Positions 16,677-25,128 of a DNA stretch of 37,458 nucleotides are shown one piece after another (within the stretch, counting starts at the first letter, position 1; each line of letters opens with the position of its first letter). The stretch comes from an uncultured Methanosarcinales archaeon. GTDB lineage: Archaea; Halobacteriota; Methanosarcinia; Methanotrichales; Methanotrichaceae. The notes beneath the pieces are model-generated. The model did no database searches and was not told where the DNA came from. It worked only from the letters and a program-made list of their open reading frames with translations. Made by a program: the position numbers and the translations under genes. The DNA lies in the NCBI GenBank assembly GCA_903871465.1, contig CAIQHB010000047.1, positions 1 through 37,458 of the forward strand, read 5' to 3'.

Positions 16677-18685
16677 CACATCTCCTCCTCCCGCCGCAGC
16701 CGATGTAGGCTGGCAATGGGCTCCAAAATCAAACCCTGCTCGCCATTGAATTGAGAAAATTCTTTGCCGGGATCGCCCAGATACGTGGCTTGCAAAGACG
16801 GACCGGACCCGCTCTGAAGATATTTACGCATCCGTTCGATGCGATTCTGGCTTGATAGGTCCTTGTAAATGCAGTACCTGACCCTTGCCGTTTCCAGGTC
16901 AACCAGGAGAGTGCAACCGCCTCGGAAGACGAAGTCGGGCTCCATTGGTGCCAATTCGCCGCTCTCAACCTTCCTTTGTTTTTCCGCGTCATAGTATCCA
17001 CGACGGCGCTGAGTCATTTCTATGACAAGCTCGGTGACGGTCTGGCCGCCTGGCCCGATGCGGCGTGCCGGGCGAATAGAGTGAACCTCCAGCTCAGGTA
17101 GACCATCTTTATCCCGATAGACGGCATCCGTCTTATTCTTATCCAGTTTGTCCATCTGCAGGTGGGCTGCTTCAGCCGCGGCAAGGGCTCCGGGGTCCAT
17201 GAACCATTGGTGCAGAGTTCTCCGGCATTCCCTGGTTTGAAGGAAGACCTTTTCAGGATCTGATCCCCGGTTCCAGCGAGGGAACAGCTTTTGCAGGCCA
17301 TCCGGTCCGTGGAATAGCAACTCGAATTCCTTTTGCTCAATCTCCGTCGGTTCATGCCAGAGCAGGCTCTCCACAGACAGGTTCCGGACATCGTGCGGAT
17401 AGATGCCGCGCCTCCGGAAGGCATCGATGATGGCGAGCCGGTAGTTCTGGGAATCGTACGTGACCAGGCTTTCGTCTGCCGTGATCAGAGCCCGCAGATA
17501 GTCGCCAAAATCCGTATCCACAGGCGGACAGTAGTCCAGAGCCCGAATGCAGATATTCAGGATGTGTCCGGACGTCTTGGCAGCCTCCTCGGCCAGTCGC
17601 TCCACCAGGTCGGAGCTGATTTCGCCGGGGTTAAGGATGCCGGTTCCCGCGGTTGCCAGCCGCAGAAGATCCTGTATCCGCGACTTGTAGATGGTTAGAA
17701 AGGCATCGAAGACCGCGGCCACAAAGATCGCGCCACGGTCGTGCGGCTCGTTCGCCTGCAGGATATCTCCGGGATCGGGCAGCTTTGCCGTCCACTTCTT
17801 CGTCTGGGGATCGATGTCGCCTATGGCGCTTCGCAGGGCACCATACTGTCCAAGGGCCTGCCCAAACTGGAATGCCAGCTCCCCCAAGAAGCTCTGGTCC
17901 TGAAGATTTCCTCTGGTGCGGGCAATCTGGTTCTTTAAAACGCCCGGGTAGGTGAAGTGCTGGAAGAGGGCCACAACATCGGCCAATGCCTCATGCAGAG
18001 CCAGAACATCCATATTGGACGGCTCCATGAACCTGGGGTGGAGGCCGTCTATCAGGGCATGAGTAGTCTCGTGGGCCACAATGTCATGAGAGAGACAGGC
18101 GAAGACCGTCTCCCCTGGCATGTCCTGACTGTACTTTGTGGACGATGCAGGAAAATAGCCAAACAAGAGCGCCTTTTTTGCGGAGCTGTAGTAGGCATTG
18201 GCTTCCCGCAGTGCATGAGGATAGATTCTGAGACGCTCCACGTACTCCTCCTCATATATTCCATTAACCAGGGTGTGCCGGCTGGACCAGAGAGCCCGGC
18301 GGCCCAGGGCCTGCTCGAAATGGTCTATGGTCTTCCTGGCAACAGCATAGACCATCTGCTGGTGAAACTGCGGGTTTCCTTCTGATGGAGGGAGACCATC
18401 CTGAGCGAGCAGCTTCGGTTCATTCAGGTTGACAGGGGCATAGAAAGCCTGGCTGGCAGGATCGTAGTCCACGACTTCAAGATAACTGTCGGTCGGCCCA
18501 TAGTCCACATCGTCCTCCCAGGGGACCTCGATAGTTACCAGGTTGACCTCATAGGTCTCCAACTGCCGGCTCAGTATAGGGTCAAAGGCAAAGGCGCGCA
18601 ACCTCCGGCAAGGCGGAATTGGCGTTTTAACAACATCCAATTGCGGCATCATGGAGGAGGGCCGCTTTTCGCAAGATTCGGGCAT
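16676..18685 (-). CDS. HExxH metallopeptidase (gluzincin-like)
   Basis: About 669 residues from the ATG at 18685, which follows GGTGA at suitable spacing (an upstream TTG at 18700 is also possible). The zinc motif is H205ETTH209ALIDG with the downstream third ligand in H231EALADVVALF (E232, D236). This HExxH-E spacing is that of thermolysin-type gluzincins. No signal peptide or propeptide is visible, so unlike thermolysin it appears intracellular. Long helical regions follow the catalytic part, and a C-terminal beta-rich region contains FRGGCTLLVDLETARVRYCIYK. It is coupled to the MBL-fold gene. The pairing of an intracellular protease and a hydrolase suggests a shared conflict or processing function (inference). 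Confidence 0.75.
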   Translation of the reverse strand: MPESCEKRPSSMMPQLDVVKTPIPPCRRLRAFAFDPILSRQLETYEVNLVTIEVPWEDDVDYGPTDSYLEVVDYDPASQAFYAPVNLNEPKLLAQDGLPPSEGNPQFHQQMVYAVARKTIDHFEQALGRRALWSSRHTLVNGIYEEEYVERLRIYPHALREANAYYSSAKKALLFGYFPASSTKYSQDMPGETVFACLSHDIVAHETTHALIDGLHPRFMEPSNMDVLALHEALADVVALFQHFTYPGVLKNQIARTRGNLQDQSFLGELAFQFGQALGQYGALRSAIGDIDPQTKKWTAKLPDPGDILQANEPHDRGAIFVAAVFDAFLTIYKSRIQDLLRLATAGTGILNPGEISSDLVERLAEEAAKTSGHILNICIRALDYCPPVDTDFGDYLRALITADESLVTYDSQNYRLAIIDAFRRRGIYPHDVRNLSVESLLWHEPTEIEQKEFELLFHGPDGLQKLFPRWNRGSDPEKVFLQTRECRRTLHQWFMDPGALAAAEAAHLQMDKLDKNKTDAVYRDKDGLPELEVHSIRPARRIGPGGQTVTELVIEMTQRRRGYYDAEKQRKVESGELAPMEPDFVFRGGCTLLVDLETARVRYCIYKDLSSQNRIERMRKYLQSGSGPSLQATYLGDPGKEFSQFNGEQGLILEPIASLHRLRREEEM

Positions 18686-18792
18686 CAAACAATTCACCAA
18701 CCGATAACTTGATCAGGTATATGTTTGAACTGTTATAAAAACATATTTTGCAGGATGTGGTAACAGCAGGGCGAGGCCATCACATTTGGTTT

Positions 18793-19644
18793 TCAACCCA
18801 ACTCGAAGCTCGTTACGCCATAGATTCTATCCATCGGTAGGCCTGGGTCTTCCCTGGTGTACATGCGCACAGTCTCGAATACGGGATGCATATGGTGACG
18901 TTTGGCCAGATCCAGTGCAGCAGAGTTTTGCTCAGGCGTATCCAGGAAGACCGGCGCACCCTGGGGGGCATGGCCGCAAAGAGCAGAGAACAGATCATCA
19001 GCCGCCTTCTTATCATTGGCGAAAAGCGGCCCTATTTTGTGGCCTTGATGGCATTCCCTGAGGACACCGTAACCCACCAGTTCACCCTTGTTCAGGGCTC
19101 CGATGGCGATCCCTCCCGGCTGCCTGATCCATGATTTGGTGAATGCGTGCCTGGGGGCAGGAAAGAACTGGTCGTCATAGGCTAGTAGATCTTCCATGGG
19201 CACTTCTGAGAGGTATTTTATCCCCTCAGCTCCGCGTTTTTGCCCTATCCCAGTTCCCTGGTGGCGCACGCTCCTGTAACATGGCTGGAAACCCTTCCGC
19301 TCATACTGCGTCTGCTGCGCAAGGACTCCATCAAGCCCGATATTCCTGCCTTCTAAGTGCTTCATCCCCACGTTCCAGATCTCTGTGCCCAATCCCCGCC
19401 CTCTGAACGGAGGTTGGACTATGTAAAACCCCAGGAATCCAAAAGAGTCTCCGTAGGCTACTACCGAGATGCTTGCTACTGGTTTGCCTTCGAATATCCC
19501 CACGAAGAAGCCTTCCGGATCTGCTGCAAAAAAGGTCTCAGCATCGTGAATACCGGGATTCCATCCTTCGGAACCGGCCCAGGATATGGCGAGATCAAAT
19601 TCGCGCCGGGTCATCTTTCTGACCATGTACCCTTCTATTGACAT
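18793..19644 (-). CDS. Double-domain GNAT N-acetyltransferase
   Basis: A 283-residue acetyltransferase starting at the ATG at 19644, which has a perfect AGGAGGTG six bases before it; a GTG at 19653 lies inside that ribosome site. The N-terminal GNAT domain (1-140) shows FFVGIFEGKPVASISVV, LGFYIVQPPFRGRGLGTEIW (acetyl-CoA loop R/Q-x-x-G-x-G/A) and YERKGFQPCYRS. The C-terminal half (150-283) is a second GNAT-like domain of the YitH/Acetyltransf_18 kind (GALNKGELVGYGVLRE, IGPLFANDKKAADDLF). The substrate is unknown. Single gene with its own upstream region. Confidence 0.88.
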   Translation of the reverse strand: MSIEGYMVRKMTRREFDLAISWAGSEGWNPGIHDAETFFAADPEGFFVGIFEGKPVASISVVAYGDSFGFLGFYIVQPPFRGRGLGTEIWNVGMKHLEGRNIGLDGVLAQQTQYERKGFQPCYRSVRHQGTGIGQKRGAEGIKYLSEVPMEDLLAYDDQFFPAPRHAFTKSWIRQPGGIAIGALNKGELVGYGVLRECHQGHKIGPLFANDKKAADDLFSALCGHAPQGAPVFLDTPEQNSAALDLAKRHHMHPVFETVRMYTREDPGLPMDRIYGVTSFELG

Positions 19645-19653
19645 TTCCGGCAC

Positions 19654-20032
19654 CTCCTAAAATGTTATGATTGAGACCTCGATCTTGGCGGGCAAGAATT
19701 GAGGATCTTACAGTTCGATCTTCGCAAGCTCAGATTGTAGGTTCTGAGTTAGCCCTTTATTTAGGCGTTTTCATGGCAAGTATATCGACGGAGCCTGCAA
19801 GTTATCCATATCCAGTTATGCAACTAATCGGAGCTGGAGTCAGCCCCTGTATCCCGCTCCTTGGCTTGGGAAGGGCGGCATTGGAACCGTTTGAATTGTT
19901 TTGAGGTGCCTATTCGAGACCCAAAGATGATGATCGCCCTAATCAGTTTGTTTTTTGCCACAAATTTCAAATAGATCCCGCATAGATCTTCATCAAAAAA
20001 TGTAAAGAATAAAGAGGGAAGTGGTGCGAAGT
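19654..20032. other. Divergent intergenic region
   Basis: About 380 bases between the GNAT gene and the HAD gene, holding the promoters of both. Plus-strand frames here have no ribosome site or recognisable motif. AAAGAGGGAAG at 20011-20021 precedes alternative GTG starts (20021, 20024) and the ATG (20033) of the HAD gene. Confidence 0.35.
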
Positions 20033-21061
20033 ATGAAGATTGGTACATATTTAGTCATATTTCTTGTAGCCTTTGTATGTATGCCATCATTGGCAATGGC
20101 ATTTGAACCTAATGCAGTCGATACAAATCCCGAGCTATCCGGTCAAGGCGTTGTAGATCCTCTGCCTTCCTGGAACGAGGGATCGACAAAAATCGCCATC
20201 CTCAGTTTTGTGGCAAATGTTACTAACACGAGCAATCCGGACTATGTGGAGCCTGTTGAGAGAATCGCCACCTTTGACAACGATGGTACTCTGCTGCGCG
20301 AGTATCCGGATTACGTCCAGTCTCTCTTCATGTTCGATCGAGTTAAGGATATGGCCCCGGAGCACCCTGAATGGAATGATACCAAACCCTTCAGCTCTAT
20401 CCTTTCTGGCAAACGATTCGCTCCCAGCAACTTAAGTACCATAGAGGCAATGCAAATCTATGTCACCACCAGTTCGAATTTGACTGCTGACGAATACATG
20501 AGTCTGACAAGAGACTGGCTCAATAGATCCAGGGACGCTCGCTTCGGGCTCCCATATACCAGGTGTGTCTATAAGCCGATGTTGGAGTTGTTGAGCTATC
20601 TGCGAGACGAAGGCTTCAAGACCTATATAGTGACGGGTGCAGACGAGGACTTCGTTCGTGCCTTCTCTTATGAAGTATATGGAATCCCCCCGGAACAGGT
20701 GATAGGTTCCGCCTTTAAGCTCCAGTTCATTGAAAATAACGGTAGCTGCTCGGTTAGGAGGCTTCCAGAAATCCTGGTCCTCGATGAAGGTCAGGAGAAG
20801 GCTAAGGAGATTCAATTGAACATTGGCCGTCGCCCAATCTTTGCCTATGGCAACTCGGATGGGGACATTCCTATGCTTCAATTCGCCACCGGAGGCAATA
20901 GGCAGGGTATGGGTTTACTGAATCACCACGACGACCCGATCCGCGAGTACGCATATGATAATGGGTCCGCTGTCGGAAGGCTGGATAAAGGGCTTAAGAT
21001 GGCAGGAAAATGGGGCTGGCAGGTGGTCAGCATGAAAAACGACTGGAAATATATCTTTTAG
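20033..21061 (+). CDS. Exported HAD-superfamily phosphatase (phosphoserine phosphatase-like)
   Basis: A 342-residue protein from the ATG at 20033; GTG codons at 20021 or 20024 would add 3-4 residues. Residues 1-23 are a signal peptide ending in AMA. HAD motif I is ATFD82ND84GTLL; the middle Asn and second Asp fit a phosphatase. YIVTGADEDF is motif II. YGNSDGDIPML is motif IV with the two acidic residues. The helical cap lies between motifs I and II. Typical members dephosphorylate small phosphate esters. The signal peptide places it outside the cell, where it may scavenge phosphate. It carries a few glycosylation sequons. Its 3' end abuts a TnpB remnant on the other strand. Confidence 0.85.
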   Translation: MKIGTYLVIFLVAFVCMPSLAMAFEPNAVDTNPELSGQGVVDPLPSWNEGSTKIAILSFVANVTNTSNPDYVEPVERIATFDNDGTLLREYPDYVQSLFMFDRVKDMAPEHPEWNDTKPFSSILSGKRFAPSNLSTIEAMQIYVTTSSNLTADEYMSLTRDWLNRSRDARFGLPYTRCVYKPMLELLSYLRDEGFKTYIVTGADEDFVRAFSYEVYGIPPEQVIGSAFKLQFIENNGSCSVRRLPEILVLDEGQEKAKEIQLNIGRRPIFAYGNSDGDIPMLQFATGGNRQGMGLLNHHDDPIREYAYDNGSAVGRLDKGLKMAGKWGWQVVSMKNDWKYIF

Positions 21062-21386
21062 AGACAATACTTTTTACCTTTTTTCTCCGAAGAGTTAATG
21101 GCAGTGCATCAAGTCTGGCTCGGGTCTTATCGATCTTCTCACCAGAGAATGTTTCGCCCCTAGAATCCACTGCGATGCTTTTGATACCCAAATCAACATC
21201 GAGAACTTCTTTAGGCATTGCTGGGTTGGGTTTGGGAACCTCAACTACTACACAAAGATAGAACTCTTTATTCCTGAAGATAAAGTCTGCCTGCCCTCGG
21301 ATTCAATCCATTCTATGCATAGTTTCATGGAGAGCGTCAGCTTGCTCTGTTTCAACTACAACTTAGACTTTGAGGGTTTGCATCAT
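21027..21386 (-). pseudogene. TnpB (IS200/IS605-type OrfB) remnant
   Basis: Reading the minus strand from 21386: MMQTLKV, stop, VVVETEQADALHETMHRM, stop. After what must be a large internal deletion it resumes with IRGQADFIFRNKEFYLCVVVE, then VLDVDLGIKSIAVDSRGE (first RuvC Asp) and LPLTLRRKK. The order matches TnpB: the N-terminal start, the beta strand before RuvC, then RuvC-I. The remaining RuvC motifs and zinc finger are lost where the HAD gene begins on the other strand. A TATA-like GTATAGATATATATAG lies just upstream (21391-21406). It is non-functional as a nuclease. Confidence 0.75.
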
Positions 21387-21423
21387 GATAGTATAGATAT
21401 ATATAGTCTGTGAAATAAATACT

Positions 21424-21499
21424 TAACGTACGGGACTGCCCAATTCCTCCGCACCCTGAAAGATGCGGCCTCCTTGGACAACGAGGTGAAGGGGTGATC
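21424..21499 (+). pseudogene. Short coding scar, unknown gene
   Basis: The plus strand reads AQFLRTLKDAASLDNEVKG followed by a stop. This is protein-like but has no start. It looks like the last codons of a deleted gene cut off by the TnpB remnant. Confidence 0.25.
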
Positions 21500-21501
21500 A
21501 C

Positions 21502-21798
21502 TCAGATCTCCAACCGCTTGAACTCCTCCAGCTCTTCTATGGTGAGTATCTCTTGCCAGGGGGTCGGCGTTATCAAATCCACTGCCCGGCCAGCTCGGAT
21601 GGTCTTTTCTATTTTTACGAGCCCCTCCTCTTCCAGCCTCTTCACCGCGCCTCGAGCTTTACCAGTCGTCCAAGACATGAGCTTTGCCAGTTGATAGACG
21701 CTTGAATTGGGCATTTCGCTGATCTTCTCATAGAGGTCCCATTCTTCGTCTTCAGCTCTGGCGGTTCTTACAAGATTGGCTCTCTGTATGGATCGCAT
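21502..21798 (-). CDS. Winged-helix regulator
   Basis: A 98-residue DNA-binding protein starting at ATG. EWDLYEKISEMPNSSVYQLAKLM, then WTTGKARGAVKRLEEEGLVKIEKTIRAGRAVDLITPT, give a classic winged helix: H1-H2, recognition helix with small residues, and a beta wing. The tail (EILTIEELEEFKRLEI) is acidic and helical. CTTAAATAGA (21821-21830) 25-30 nt before the ATG is a good TATA box, implying an almost leaderless message. It is divergent from the next winged-helix gene, sharing a 110-bp promoter region. Target unknown. Confidence 0.75.
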   Translation of the reverse strand: MRSIQRANLVRTARAEDEEWDLYEKISEMPNSSVYQLAKLMSWTTGKARGAVKRLEEEGLVKIEKTIRAGRAVDLITPTPWQEILTIEELEEFKRLEI

Positions 21799-21915
21799 GT
21801 ACTTCCTACCTGGATTGGAATCTATTTAAGCTTTTTGACATATGCTAATACCATAAAAGATATGTCAAATGGTTTATCATAATATTTAAATCCTATAGAG
21901 ATATAGTATTTGGCA
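21799..21915. promoter_or_regulatory. Divergent promoter region of two winged-helix genes
   Basis: Two TATA boxes face away from each other: CTTAAATAGA on the minus strand (21821-21830) and AATATTTAAA on the plus strand (21881-21890). Each is about 25-35 nt from its ATG. The short spacing means both transcripts begin close to the start codon. The two small regulators could cross-regulate. Confidence 0.55.
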
Positions 21916-22164
21916 ATGCTGACCGACTTCGAGCGGGATATCCTGGTGAAATTGTGTCTTGAGACTAATATGGCCAAGGCGGCGCATCTACCTGAGCATG
22001 TTCTTGTACGCCGGTTCCCGAACATGGGGCATCAGGTTCGGAAGGCATTGAGCAAGCTTATCAGCAAGGGCTACGTGGCACGACATCCAACGAGAAACGA
22101 GATGACATATCAACTTACCGATATTGGTCGGGAAGAGTGCCGGAAGATGAAAGCAAAGGCCTGA
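21916..22164 (+). CDS. Winged-helix regulator
   Basis: An 82-residue protein using the ATG at 21916, a position consistent with the TATA box about 26-35 nt upstream and no leader. FERDILVKLCLETNMAKAAHLPEHVLVRRF, then GHQVRKALSKLISKGYVARHPTRNEMTYQLTDIGREEC, form a winged helix. Basic residues in the wing (RHPTRNE) fit DNA contact. It has Cys at two positions but no metal motif. It resembles in layout the 14.7-kb winged-helix protein. Confidence 0.65.
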   Translation: MLTDFERDILVKLCLETNMAKAAHLPEHVLVRRFPNMGHQVRKALSKLISKGYVARHPTRNEMTYQLTDIGREECRKMKAKA

Positions 22165-22228
22165 TAGTGCCTGTCCGCACCCGATGTAGGGCTGATGTGC
22201 CACTACCAGCAGATAAAAACGTTATTTC

Positions 22229-22363
22229 GTGAGGGTGACGATCACTTCGCCTCCTTATAGCGGCCAGTATGACATGAGGATCCTGAACAAGGCCTTCGAA
22301 AGCGCCCTGAATTCCGATGTGATGGAGTTGACTCTGTACGATGGATTCGCAAGCGATATCTGA
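22229..22363 (+). CDS. Small phage-structure-associated ORF (44 aa), possibly truncated
   Basis: From GTG at 22229 the sequence encodes TITSPPYSGQYDMRILNKAFESALNSDVMELTLYDGFASDI. It overlaps the following phage-tail-like frame by 23 bases, a typical phage-gene overlap. The short length may be natural or a truncation. It is assigned to the prophage remnant by neighbourhood. Confidence 0.35.
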   Translation: MRVTITSPPYSGQYDMRILNKAFESALNSDVMELTLYDGFASDI

Positions 22364-23157
22364 GCAGATGCAAAGCCTCCTGGAGAGAATCCGCCGCTTG
22401 GAGGACGCCTATAATGGCGGCTGGATCTCGGCGGTGGAGGAGAAATGGATTTTTGCCTCGGTGGACGACCCCACCTATACCCTGGCCATTCCAGGAGACT
22501 TTTCCTGGAGAGTATTGCAGGGGGCAAAGGGTGAGGCTGCAGCAGGCCGGTGGGGCGATTAAGTACTTCATTGTAACCGGCGTGAGCTATTCCTCGCCCA
22601 GCACGACTCTGACGCTCTACGGCGGCACTGACTACGACCTGGCCAATTCTGCAATCATCGAACCTTATTTCTCGATGGCAAAAACTCCCTATGGCTTCCC
22701 CCTGGATGAGGCCAAATGGAGGGTTGAGAGCCTGGTGACATCGGATAGCTCTCAAGCGTCGCCTGTGGCTGGAACCTGGTATAATAAGGGCGTATCTCTG
22801 GCGGTACCTATTGGTCGCTGGAAGGTGGAGTACGCTGCAGAGCTGGAGGTTACGAGGGCCGCGGCGGGAGCCCTTGATGTCTTTGCAACTTTGTCTACGG
22901 CTGCCAACTCGGAGGTGAATAAGGAGACCACGACGAAGATAGGCATCAGTTCAGACACTTCGATGAAGGATCCGTAAGCCATTGCGGCTACCTGTTGGAT
23001 CTGGCAGCCAAGGGCACATATTATCTGAACTGCAAGTCGGGTCTAGGCGTCCATGACGGCGATCACTTTCAAGGGAAGCGAGCAAAAGACGAAGGTGAGG
23101 GCGGTGTGCGCTTATTTATGTGGGGGGATGTTTATCATTTACACATTTTTAAAATGA
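22341..23157 (+). pseudogene. Phage tail/virion-type structural protein, frameshifted
   Basis: The first frame (22341) gives MDSQAISEQMQSLLERIRRLEDAYNGGW, a coiled-coil start, then ASVDDPTYTLAIPGDF. At about 22500 the reading must shift to continue with RGQRVRLQQAGGAIKYFIVTGV, then TTLTLYGGTDYDLANS and TPYGFPLDEAKWRV, a beta-rich region. A second shift near 22975 leads to GTYYLNCKSG and ITFKGSEQKTKVRAVCAYL, with a stop at 23155. The coiled coil followed by beta-rich receptor-binding-like repeats is typical of tail or virion decoration proteins. The frameshifts suggest a dead prophage remnant, though sequencing error cannot be excluded. Confidence 0.55.
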
Positions 23158-23418
23158 AGTAGGACCGAATAGGTCAGGATTAGGTGAGTTGTAAGTTAGT
23201 TAGCATCTGAATTACCTTTTTCATAGTGAAATAGACGAAACTAAGCGTATCTTTTTCCGTAAACAAGCGATATCCGCCCAAAAGCTTAATTATTACTTCC
23301 ATCCGACCGATGTACACCTGTTCAAAAGAGTGCGTTCGTGAGTAAGTATGGCGCGTAAACCTGTTTGAAAACGAAGCCTATTTTGGACGTATTGATGCCT
23401 AGATAATAAGGAGATACT

Positions 23419-24321
23419 ATGGATTGTAACTGCGATTCGGGACGCTCAATAGTTCCAGTGTCCTATACCGGATGGGCTGTGGCCGAGATGAGAGCCATCG
23501 AATCCGAACGGCGAGACGCCCTTTTTCACGATGTTCTAGCCAGAAAACTGACCGGGGATAAAGGAAAGGAACTCTTGGCTTGCCTTCAGATGACTGACGA
23601 GTTCAATTTTGAGATGGTCATGAGAACGAAGGTCATCGACGATCTGATTTATCAGATTGTTCGGTCGCACAGCGATGTTGTCCTCAATCTGGCTGCTGGA
23701 CTGGACACCCGCCCTTATCGATTAGACCTACCTAGTCAACTTAGATGGATAGAGGCGGATTACCCCGGCGTCGTTCAATATAAGAATAAAACCCTAGCCG
23801 ATGACAAACCCATGTGTCAGCTAGAACGACGCCCTGTGGACCTGTCCGACGACAAGGCCCGGCGAGACCTCCTGCGTCAGGTCAATGGAGAAACGCGGCA
23901 AGGGACAGTGATCACTGAGGGCATACTTGGATATCTGACCGAGGAAAACGTCGAGGCACTGGCTCGTGACCTTCACGCGCAGGAATCGATCAAGTGGTGG
24001 ATCACAGGAGTGACGAGTCGCGAGTTTGCCTCGTGGATGCACGAACGAATCTGGAGCTCAATGAATCCTACGTTGGCCCCATGGATCCAAGAAGTTATCA
24101 GGGACGTGATGACTCCCATGTTGGCCTCGTCGATCCAAAGCCGATTGGCACAACAGGGAACGGAATTCTTCCGAGCTTTTGGATGGGAGACGGCAGCCTT
24201 CCACAGCTTTATCTCAGAGGGGCAAAGGCTAGGGCGAATGCCTCCTTTAACTTGGCCCAGTAAAGCAACATCGGGTCTCGAGCAGTCCGGGATTGCGATA
24301 TTGAGGCGGCTAGATAGCTGA
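23419..24321 (+). CDS. SAM-dependent methyltransferase, leucine-carboxyl-methyltransferase (LCMT) family
   Basis: A 300-residue class I methyltransferase of the LCMT/PPM type. The SAM-binding segment is VVLNLAAGLDTRPYRL (the family's LGAGLDTRPYRL motif). It is followed by the acidic strand end WIEADYPGV and by TVITEGILGYLTEENV, another family-typical block. An N-terminal ...RTKVIDDLI helix precedes them. Archaeal and bacterial members methylate small carboxylates or unknown natural products rather than PP2A. AAGGAG six bases before the ATG gives a strong ribosome site. It stands alone. The next 15 bases downstream already contain the inverted-repeat end of a mobile element. Confidence 0.85.
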   Translation: MDCNCDSGRSIVPVSYTGWAVAEMRAIESERRDALFHDVLARKLTGDKGKELLACLQMTDEFNFEMVMRTKVIDDLIYQIVRSHSDVVLNLAAGLDTRPYRLDLPSQLRWIEADYPGVVQYKNKTLADDKPMCQLERRPVDLSDDKARRDLLRQVNGETRQGTVITEGILGYLTEENVEALARDLHAQESIKWWITGVTSREFASWMHERIWSSMNPTLAPWIQEVIRDVMTPMLASSIQSRLAQQGTEFFRAFGWETAAFHSFISEGQRLGRMPPLTWPSKATSGLEQSGIAILRRLDS

Positions 24322-24335
24322 AAGCTTTCCCAGAG

Positions 24336-24395
24336 GTTCTGTAAAGTCTGCGGTATCTCCCCTCTTTAAAAAATGCCTGTCAAAACGCGGTAGCT
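24336..24395 (+). repeat. Left 60-bp terminal inverted repeat of a 1080-bp element
   Basis: Begins GTTCTGTAAAGTCT and ends in GGTAGCT. It matches the reverse complement of 25356-25415 at 45 of 60 positions with no gaps. The identical parts are GTTCTGTAAAGTCT, GGTATCT, ATGCCTGTCAAAAC and GGTAGCT. The two halves of each repeat resemble each other (CTGTnAA...GGTA-CT), as in transposase binding sites. Confidence 0.85.
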
Positions 24396-24532
24396 ATAGG
24401 CGAGTATCAAAATCTAATTATTTTGAGGTGACAATGTCTGTTAATAGTGCAATGTGGCGTCAACGGATAATCACCAGCAATAAAAATAATTCAATTATTT
24501 GTATATTGCCGCCCATCTTACAAGGGATGTAG

Positions 24533-24667
24533 TTATTCCATAACTACATCAGGCCACACGAAGGACTGAAGGGAAAACGCCTTGAAGCATGTGGGATCGA
24601 GATCAAGGGTGATAACAAATGGATGACACTAATACAGAATGCGAGCCAAAAAGAGAAAATCAATTAG
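24533..24667 (+). pseudogene. C-terminal fragment of a DDE transposase (IS6-like)
   Basis: Immediately after an in-frame TAG (24530) the plus strand reads LFHNYIRPHEGLKGK, ACGIEIKGDNKWMTLIQNA and SQKEKIN, ending with a natural stop at 24665-24667. YNYIRPHxGLxGKTPAE followed by NKW is the recognisable tail of transposases common in methanogen genomes. Only this 44-residue tail survives. Its last 49 bases overlap, in another frame, the start of the membrane-protein gene and provide that gene's ribosome site. Confidence 0.75.
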
Positions 24668-25128
24668 AAGACTATTCGGGGAGCACTCATAGCTTAATGG
24701 TGGACGATGCAAGATCGGCCTTTCTCCAGCTCGAAAACTGGATGAACTCATTAGATCTGAAAGCTTCCATAATGATCGCTATAAATGCGATATCGATCTC
24801 GTCATTAGAACCAACGATGCATTTTAGCCAACAAATACCAATCTTAAAATTCTTAATTATTGTATTTCCATTCACATCTATAATATTAGCTTTATGCTGT
24901 TTGTGGCCGCGTTCCTGGACAAGACCAAATGGGATGAACACAATTGAATGTTATGCGGATAAGAAGTTTGATTATGCGGCCTCAAAATTAGCAAAAAACT
25001 ATGCAAATGGCGAGAAAAAATTGAAAGAAGCATATAACGACAAATTTGAATATCTCCAACTCAGCATTATCTGCACCGTGATCTCATTAGGATTGTCATT
25101 TATGCTTATTTTACATCAGATTTTTTAG
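24619..25128 (+). CDS. Three-helix membrane protein resembling Pycsar-type (DUF5706-like) effectors
   Basis: A 169-residue protein. A polar N-terminus (1-28) is followed by an amphipathic stretch VDDARSAFLQLENWMNSLDLKAS. Then come helices at about 49-66, 75-96 and 146-166, with a charged helical loop between the second and third. The LDLKASxxxAINAI pattern at the start of helix one resembles the D-x-KA motif of DUF5706/PycTM-like proteins, membrane effectors in Pycsar and related defence systems. No cyclase gene adjoins it. AAGGGTGAT five bases before the ATG is a good ribosome site; a later start at 24697 (MVDDARS) is possible. The first codons come from transposase DNA in another frame. The effector role is inference. 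Confidence 0.6.
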   Translation: MDDTNTECEPKRENQLEDYSGSTHSLMVDDARSAFLQLENWMNSLDLKASIMIAINAISISSLEPTMHFSQQIPILKFLIIVFPFTSIILALCCLWPRSWTRPNGMNTIECYADKKFDYAASKLAKNYANGEKKLKEAYNDKFEYLQLSIICTVISLGLSFMLILHQIF

